This document shows positions 57,608 to 64,000 of a DNA stretch of 64,000 nt, piece by piece. Below the pieces are notes generated by a model. It was not told the origin of the DNA. It ran no database searches and was given only the letters and a program-made list of their open reading frames with translations. The stretch is from the NCBI GenBank assembly GCA_038025085.1, contig CM076144.1:19537501-19601500 (forward strand), in the 5' to 3' direction. A program made the position numbers and the translations under genes. How positions within the stretch are numbered: position 1 is the stretch's first letter; each line of letters opens with the position of its first letter. This DNA is from Tetragonia tetragonoides (lineage: Eukaryota; Streptophyta; Magnoliopsida; Caryophyllales; Aizoaceae).

Positions 57608-57662
57608 GTGGCCGGGATTCAAACCTGCCTCGGTTATGCTCTACGAATTGAGCTAATAGGCT
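57608..57662 (-). pseudogene. tRNA-like sequence 4, reduced
   Basis: On the minus strand AGCCTATTAGCTCAATTCG and GGTTTGAATCC with 20 bases between the D and T arms; the anticodon arm is essentially missing. The end AGGCT is followed by TTGCA, which also precedes sequence 3 (TTGCA before AGCC at 56794-56798). Confidence 0.5.
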
Positions 57663-58446
57663 TTGCAAATTCCAAAAAAACAAATTCTGCCTAATAAAAT
57701 ATATCAGCTTGTACGAGTGAACTATGATGCATTTTCCACTACTACATTAAGGGCCAAATAGCAACCTGCCAACGAGAGAATCCAACACCAAAATATACTG
57801 GCGCTGTCCAATAGCGTGAGTAAACGACATCTTGTACAACTGGTTTTCATGTGATGGGAACTATTCTAATGATCTCTTGTTGACCCCCCGAGCTTTTTCT
57901 GCCGTAAACTTTGAAAATGAATGAAAAACCATTGACTAATGACTACTGCTGTAGTCATAGTTTTATTCCTTGGTTTAAAAGCCCATCAATTTAGCTGGCT
58001 ACCAACCTAAGATACATTATCAATTTTGCTGGCTTACCAACCTAATACACATTTCAATTCTACTGGCTACCAACCTAAGACACATGTATATCTCTAACTT
58101 TTGGTGAGTCGATGATCACTTTTTAATGAAACATGGGTCATGATTCGTGATAAGTGAACCTTACATTTCAATTTTTCCGTAACACAAGACTTGCTCTTAT
58201 AAATATAGTGAGCAGAGCTTGCAATATTGCTATACTAACAAGATACACATAACACACGGGGTATGTCATATGTGCAAGCTAAATGAGATCAAAAGAAAAC
58301 TCATACAGAAGAGTAGGTAAGTGGACAAGGACTTCTTACATTTTAGAATAATTACATTTTTCATTCCACTCATACAAAAGAAAACCAAATGGTTATGATT
58401 AGGTTCAAAATTAACTCCATTATCCAATCATGGGAACTAGCTAGTG
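57663..58446. other. 3' flank of LecRK with 35-bp repeat
   Basis: AT-rich downstream region. Three diverged units of CTGGCTACCAACCTAAGACAC lie at 57985-58088. A coding region is not seen. The LecRK transcript would end somewhere in here. Confidence 0.55.
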
Positions 58447-60476
58447 TCACACTTCACTACTAACCATTGTTGTATGAAGACCAGCATAACCATCAACATG
58501 CCTAACACTATTGCCATTACTATGTGATTGAAGGCTTACGCCGGAAGATGATGATGTTGCAAATGAGTAAACATAATCTTCGAGGCGGTGTTCGACATTG
58601 CTCCTCCTATTGTCATCAAGACTAGGTGCTCTTAGAACCTCAGGCAACAACACCTCCCTTTCTAAGTACCTCACCACTAGCCTCATATTAGGCCGGGCTA
58701 TAGGCTCGTCACTCGAACACATCAAACCCACTTTAATCACACTCAAAACCTCTTCACTATCAAAATTTTCCTTCAGCCTAGAGTCTACCACATCCATTAC
58801 ATTTCCTTCTCTCCATTTGGCCCAAATCCAATCCACTAGTACTAACTCCTCAGGCCCCGAGTCTGGGCTCAATGGGCCTCCTCCCACATACCACCTCAAG
58901 CAAAAGTGCCCCAAATGCGAACACATCAGAATTAGTAGTCACATGACCTGTTCGTGACAACTCCGGTGCTATATAGCCCAATGTACCCACAACCCGAGTT
59001 GTTCAAATATCCGCCCCACGGTCATGCAGTCGAGCCAGCCCAAAATCGCCGAGCCGCCCATCAAAATCAGCATCTAGTAACACATTACTTGCTTTAATAT
59101 CCCTATGAATCACAACTTTTTCCCATCCTTCATGTAAATACAACAACCCATGTGCAACACCTTTTATAATCTTAAACCTTTGTTCCCAACTAAGCACCAA
59201 ATCATCATAACCACTTTGGTCAAACAAGTACTTCTCTAGACTGCCATAAGGCATATATATAATCATACACAAGCAACAAATCCTCCCTCCTACGACACCA
59301 TCCCAACAACTGAACCAAATTCCGGTGGCGGAGACGCCCTATACTCGCAATCTCGGCCACAAATTCCTTCAACCCTTGTTTAGATTCATGACTAATCCGC
59401 TTAACCGCCATTTGGGTGTTACACTTCATCAATGTCCCCTTATAAACACGCCCAAATCCACCTCGACCGAGCAACTCCTTTTCCTTAAACCCCTTAGTAG
59501 CTTGCTTAAGCTCTTGATAAGTATACCTATGTGGACCAATAGTATGTTCCCAATCCTCAATGACATCAGCATCCCTTTTTTTCTTCACCAGATAAGCCGC
59601 CCCAAAAAGAACCAAAATAAGGAAAGTGGTCAACGAAACTGACAAACCAATAACCAACTTAGCTTTACTTTTACTTAACTGAACCGGGTATATTGGTAGA
59701 GCTGGCATAGAAGATATAGACATTGCCGGTCCACTCATGTTAAAACTCCAACCGAGCACATAATGTGAGCTTGAAAGCAAACCAGTTGAACCAGCGAACC
59801 CGATATACATATACTCGTTAAGAATCTCAGATAGATCATACTTATAAGAGATTAAAGGAATTTTTGGCTTTGTCGAAAAGGGGGAAATTGTGACATTAAT
59901 AAGATTGGTTTTTGAGTCATAATTAACCCATGCTTGAAATGGTTTTCCATCCTTAAGCGTTACGTTCACCCGTGCCGAGTTCTCGAGGAAGTACGCAGTA
60001 GGAACGGATACATTTGAGGTAAGGCTATTCAGATCAATCCCTACATGATTGTCATTGATGTCACTAAACTCAAAGTCCTGGACCGTGTCGAATTCGACAG
60101 CAAAGACATGGTTGGTAGTGTTACCAATGTCTCTTGCGTTGAATAAACCGATGTACTGACTAGGAAGAGCCTTTGTAAGACCGTCGATAGAGGGGGCGAT
60201 GACAAAGGCCATACCATGGCCCCCGAGTTTCGTTTGAAACTCTGGGACCGTGCCAAAGGTGAAGGCCGTGGAGAAGGAAGAGACTGAGCTTGTTGGTCCT
60301 GTAGGCTTGAACTTAACACGGTTGGTGTAGAAGGCGTGTCCCATGACACGGTTGGTGGTGTTTGTGAGTTGGATGATTTTGTTATGGTAATGGGTAGTAA
60401 TAAATTTGGCTGAGTTTTGTAAGGTGGTAGTGGTTCCAGTGTTGCTGAAATCATTGTAGATGAATTGGGGTGGTGG

Positions 60477-60516
<40 letters not shown>

Positions 60517-60598
60517 GATTGGGATGTTGGGGTTAGGTGAGAAGGAGAGAGAGAGGGATGATGATGATGATGATTTGGAGGAAATAATATTGAGACAT
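58447..60598 (-). pseudogene. L-type lectin receptor-like kinase (LecRK) pseudogene
   Basis: Intronless minus-strand gene of normal LecRK length (about 700 codons). Order: hydrophobic signal peptide (MSQYYFLQIIIIIPLSLLL from 60598), a CAA-repeat polyglutamine stretch (about 60475-60520), a legume-lectin domain (FIYNDFSNTG; HVFAVEFDTVQDFEF; HVGIDLNSL), a transmembrane helix (about 59660-59590), and a kinase domain with [49 protein letters not shown] and [12 protein letters not shown]. Lesions: a frame change between signal peptide and lectin domain, an AT-repeat expansion at about 59251-59260 shifting frame after VYDY, TGA at 59005-59003 in the activation segment, and an extra C in a run at about 58857 shifting frame again. 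LecRKs sit in the plasma membrane and act in defence and stress sensing; this copy cannot make a full receptor. Confidence 0.88.
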
Positions 60599-61737
60599 TT
60601 CTTTTCTTTTTTTTGGGTTTTGGGTTGGGTGGGCAATGAAATGGATGGGAATACTATGTCATTGGATTGGACTTTGAAGGGTGATATTGAGAGAGAGGTG
60701 ATTGGAATTAGATTAATTTTTTTTTTTTGGTGCAATTAGATTTAAAAATTTAGTTTTTTTTTGGTGCAAAAGATTTAAAAATTTAGTAGTCTTTACTCTT
60801 TAAGCACACTGACTTTGAAGTCTACGGGGTGGCTTTGAGAAAGGAGCAATAGTGGAGGAGTTGTTATATATCCTCTTTTTATACAAATAAATATTATGTA
60901 CTATACTCTTTTCGTTTCAAAATCTGCTATTCATTTCTTCTTGGCACATAGTTTAAAAAAGACGGAAAATCAAGTTGAAAATCAGATTTTTGGGTGGCTG
61001 ATAGGCCGCTTTGTGAGCTTATTCTGGTACCAATATCAAATGAGGATCGTATGATGGTGCTATGCGGTATTTGCTGATGAATATTCTTTTTTGTCTTTAG
61101 TTCATAAAAATTAAACTTTTTTTTTTGTTCATCAATTTTGCTTGATCTCTTAATGTATCCTAATATTAACCTTCATTTTAGTTAATTTGGTTTTCAATGA
61201 ACGCGATATTATTGTTTTCATAGATTTGCATGAATTTTTTTCATGTTAAATAAAGCGCTCACGTTTTGGGTTCAATAATTGTGCTTGAATCACCTTAACA
61301 TGAATTGCATGCATGAATTTTTTTTTTTTTTTTTTTTTTTTTTTATCATTAAGAATCTAATTTATTTAATGTCAAAGTACTAGTATAATCCAGTTGCTAC
61401 ATGAGAAACGTGAACCCTTCCTAATCATTTATCTCTCGCAAGTCGCAACATTACCTTTGAATCCTATTTCGTAACTCATCCTTCATCCTTGAGCGTCAAG
61501 TCTTTTCCATATGGAATTGGAGGGGGTAGTTTTCATTAAAGCAATTTCTCTTCGAAAAAGACAAAACAAGTTTTATTAATTTCTTTTAATTTAAGTGGTG
61601 ACTCCGATTACACCAATGCAACACTCACAATTGAAACTGATCAACTTTTTGGCAAGTCCTCCTCGAAATTTAGGCTTTTTGGCAAGTCCTCAAAACTTTT
61701 TGGCAACCCATGTGCACTTAGGCTTTGTTCTTTTCAG

Positions 61738-61739
<2 letters not shown>
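60599..61739. other. Former LecRK promoter and AT-rich intergenic
   Basis: Contains T-runs (60606, 60719, 61318-61343) and short direct repeats (CTTTTTGGCAAGTCCTC twice near 61650-61690). I do not see a gene or defined element. Confidence 0.45.

Positions 61740-61803
<64 letters not shown>
61740..61803. repeat. (TA)n microsatellite, ~32 repeats
   Basis: Uninterrupted alternating T and A. It lies next to the CACTA fragment. Confidence 0.95.
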
Positions 61804-61805
<2 letters not shown>

Positions 61806-61859
61806 TCCTTATTCGTGTGAGGCATGAGTAACCGAATAACATTGATCGAAAATAAGATT

Positions 61860-62338
61860 AATTAACCTATTTTTAGCAACAACGAATATCGTTGCGAAAA
61901 TTAAAAGTCGTTGCAAAAAATATTTTCGCAGCAACTTTTTTCGTTGCATGGTCGCAGCGTGTCATGGTGTTACAAAAGAATAACGCAACAACTTCAGTTG
62001 TTGCAATAAATGCATTTTTTGCAACGACTATACACATGTCGTTGCAATACTTGACTTTATTCATTAACAAGATAGACATGCAAAAGATAACCCTTTTTTT
62101 TGTTTTTTTTTTTTGCAACAATAAAAAGCATTGTGTGTGACATTGCTCATTGTATTTTGCAACAAGAAATTGTCGTTGCTTTAAATATTTTATATATTTA
62201 AAAAACAAATTCCGTATGCACAACTTTAGGTTTAACCTTTATGCTCCATAATAAAAGTTCAAAAAAGAATTCTAATATTATAAGTGTAACGTAATATAAA
62301 AAGTACATACAAGATATCACAATCCATGTCCAAAAGTA
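61860..62338 (-). mobile_element. CACTA end-fragment, second family member
   Basis: Reverse-oriented homologue of 45740-46190 in the complete CACTA: shared GCAACGAC/GTCGTTGC sub-TIRs, ATACACATGTCGTTGCAATA and TATCTTGTATGTACTTT. The outer CACTACAAG terminus is missing or decayed (TTAACCTATTTTTAGCAAC instead). The inner side is cut near 62338 by the following LINE. Confidence 0.75.
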
Positions 62339-62339
62339 A

Positions 62340-64000
62340 TGAGACAGAGCATTTCCAACTGATTGATATCTCTAGGTCAGTTGAGGAACTGAGATGGGAT
62401 ACAATGCAACCTCTATTGAACCAGGAACAACCTTCAATTCTTCAGGGTAATTCTTTTGTTGTTCTTCAAGTTCAGGACACTGACTCAATGCCTATGATCA
62501 GTGACAGCCAGAGCATCTTTGTAGTGCTACAAGAACCTGTCATCAACTTTGGAAGCAGTGTAGGTGCGACTCTACTTAGTGGAAGACATAAGGATAAGGA
62601 GGCTCCTGTGAATAGGTCTTCAGACCCTTCTTATTCCCAATGAAGATGCTCTTCTGGAATGTGAAGGGACTTAATAACCCCAAAAGCAAAAACAGGTTAG
62701 AAAATTCATTCTCAAGCATAGTATCTCTTTTGCTACTTTAATTGAAACCAGAGTGAAAATTGCAAAAGTGAGTAAGGTTGTTGCTGACTTACCTATCTCC
62801 TAGTCTTTCTTCTGTAACCATGACCATGCTAGTAACGGTAGAATTATGCTTTTGTGGGATCCCTCTATGTTAAGTATTGTTATTGAGAAAGTAACTGATC
62901 AATTCATTCACTTTAAGCTGAGTCTTTCATCTGGTGAAACCTTTTATGTTACTGTTGTGTATGCAAAAAATTGTAGTATTGCTAGAGAGAGTTGCTGCCG
63001 GATATCATTCAGTTGGGGAACTCTATTAATATTCCCTGGATTCTTGGGGGAGATTATAATTCCACTCTGCATGTGAATGAAAGAATAGATGCTCTGGGAA
63101 TGATGAATTGCAACTATTATGTTCTAGTATGGGACTGGAGGATATTAGAAGCACTGGCTCTGAATTCACTTGGAGCAATAAACAAAATGAGACTGATAGG
63201 GTTTATAGCAGACTGTATCGTGTTCTTGGGAATGGTGATTGGTTTTCTGTTTTTCCTGCTGTTGAAGTTGAATTCTTGGTCCCTTCTATCTCTCACCACT
63301 CCCCTGGTATTATTCACCTGAAGCATGATGATAAATCTGGGAAGAAACCATTTAGATTTTTCAATGCCTGGATTCAAAATGAGTCTTTTGAGTCTATTGT
63401 GAAGGAAGGATGTCAGTTTGAGGGGACTGGGTCCCTTATGTATAAGGTGATCCAAAAGCATAAAAACCTTAGAAACTACTTGAAGAAATCTGATTTGTAT
63501 TGCAGCAATATGGAAGCCAGGGTCAATGATGCAAGAAGTCAGTTGGAACTGATTTAGGTTGCTTTGCAAAGTAATGTCTTTGATCCTTATCTGATAAAAA
63601 AGGAGAAGATTGCGAGTGAAAAATATGAGCATCTGTTGAATATTGAGGAGAATTTCTTGAAACAGAAATCAAGAATTAATTGGATGCAAACTGGGGACTC
63701 TAAGACAAGCTATTTTCATGCTTGTGTTAAATCCAGGAGAGCTATCAATAAGATTATTTCTATACATAATGCCCAGGGAATGCGCCTCACTGACTCATAG
63801 GGTATTCAACATGAATTTCAGCAGTTCTTCCAAAACCTCATGGGCTCTGATCAGAAGCTCTGGGGGGAATGGATGGTGACAAAGCACCTAGACCGGATGG
63901 GTTCACTGCAAAATTCTACAAGGTATCTTGGCATATTGTTGGTCAGGAAATAATTCAAGCTATTCAAAGTACTTTTCACTCTGGAAAGTTACTCAAGGCT
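62340..64000 (+). mobile_element. L1-type LINE, 5'-truncated, runs off window
   Basis: Plus strand. The end of ORF1 reads to about 62643, then ORF2 starts ATG 62641 (KMLFWNVKGLNNPKSKNR), with endonuclease motifs WILGGDYNSTLHVNERIDA near 63040, STGSEFTWSNKQNETDRVY near 63150, HHSPGIIHL near 63300 and KPFRFFNAW near 63345. LKQKSRINWMQTGDSKTSYF near 63660 and DKAPRPDGFTAKFYK near 63880 are the linker and RT entrance. Frameshifts occur (near 63000, 63560), and a deletion around 63855 joins the linker directly to RT. Closest in the window to the LINE at 47.5-52.6 kb. Confidence 0.82.

Noticed and set aside
60451..60739. Poly-Val and poly-Thr frames near the LecRK start
   Set aside because: They are alternative frames of a CAA/TTG microsatellite; the lectin domain uses the Gln frame.
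61595..61804. 69-residue frame ending in an Ile/Tyr repeat
   Set aside because: Its second half is the (TA)n microsatellite and the first half has no similarity I recognise.

Overview
The window is a repeat-dense stretch of a plant nuclear genome. Evidence for this: spliced plant genes (a GID4/Vid24 homologue and an L-type lectin receptor kinase), Ty1/copia, Sirevirus, Ty3/gypsy-like, L1-type LINE, CACTA, PIF/Harbinger, Stowaway, Tourist and Mutator-like elements, and AT-rich intergenic DNA. A eudicot is likely; I cannot fix the species from sequence alone. Almost all coding potential belongs to transposable elements (TEs). Only one host gene looks intact so far as it is visible (GID4, minus strand), one is clearly broken (a LecRK), and one unidentified exon-like segment lies near 55.3 kb.

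Layout. 1-4.5 kb: the first three coding exons of a GID4 homologue; its 3.66-kb intron 2 holds a decayed Copia element, itself carrying a GC-rich MITE, plus a Tourist-like MITE. 4.58-8.7 kb: a Stowaway MITE just upstream of GID4, split by a 5'-truncated LINE with an 18-bp target duplication. 9.1-34.1 kb: one PIF/Harbinger element. Its transposase gene is split by what looks like a solo LTR (duplication CACAT), and that LTR is split twice by Sireviruses: copy A (plus strand, 10.3-18.1 kb, duplication CATGT, large internal deletion) and copy B (minus strand, 18.5-29.9 kb, duplication CTCTT, nearly complete with gag, pol, an extra third ORF, PBS, PPT and two LTRs). A and B converge and form an imperfect palindrome with arms of about 7 kb and a spacer of 400 bp.

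34.2-41.4 kb: two MITEs, an LTR-like gypsy segment, the 3' end of a LINE, a 32-bp minisatellite, a sharp hairpin, and a Copia RNase H/LTR remnant. 41.8-46.2 kb: a complete non-coding CACTA element with TTC duplication. 47.5-52.6 kb: a nearly full-length but multiply broken LINE on the minus strand. 53.0-53.7 kb: a Mutator-like MITE in a poly(T) tract. 54.7-57.7 kb: four tRNA-like sequences arranged as two inverted pairs. 58.4-60.6 kb: a LecRK pseudogene. 61.7-64.0 kb: an AT microsatellite, a second copy of the CACTA end, and a LINE that runs off the window.

The most informative structures are the nested insertions (they give a relative order of events), the convergent Sirevirus palindrome, a TATA box conserved upstream of the third Sirevirus ORF in both copies, two micro-insertions with long target duplications (one with an empty site elsewhere in the window), and the tRNA-like inverted pairs.
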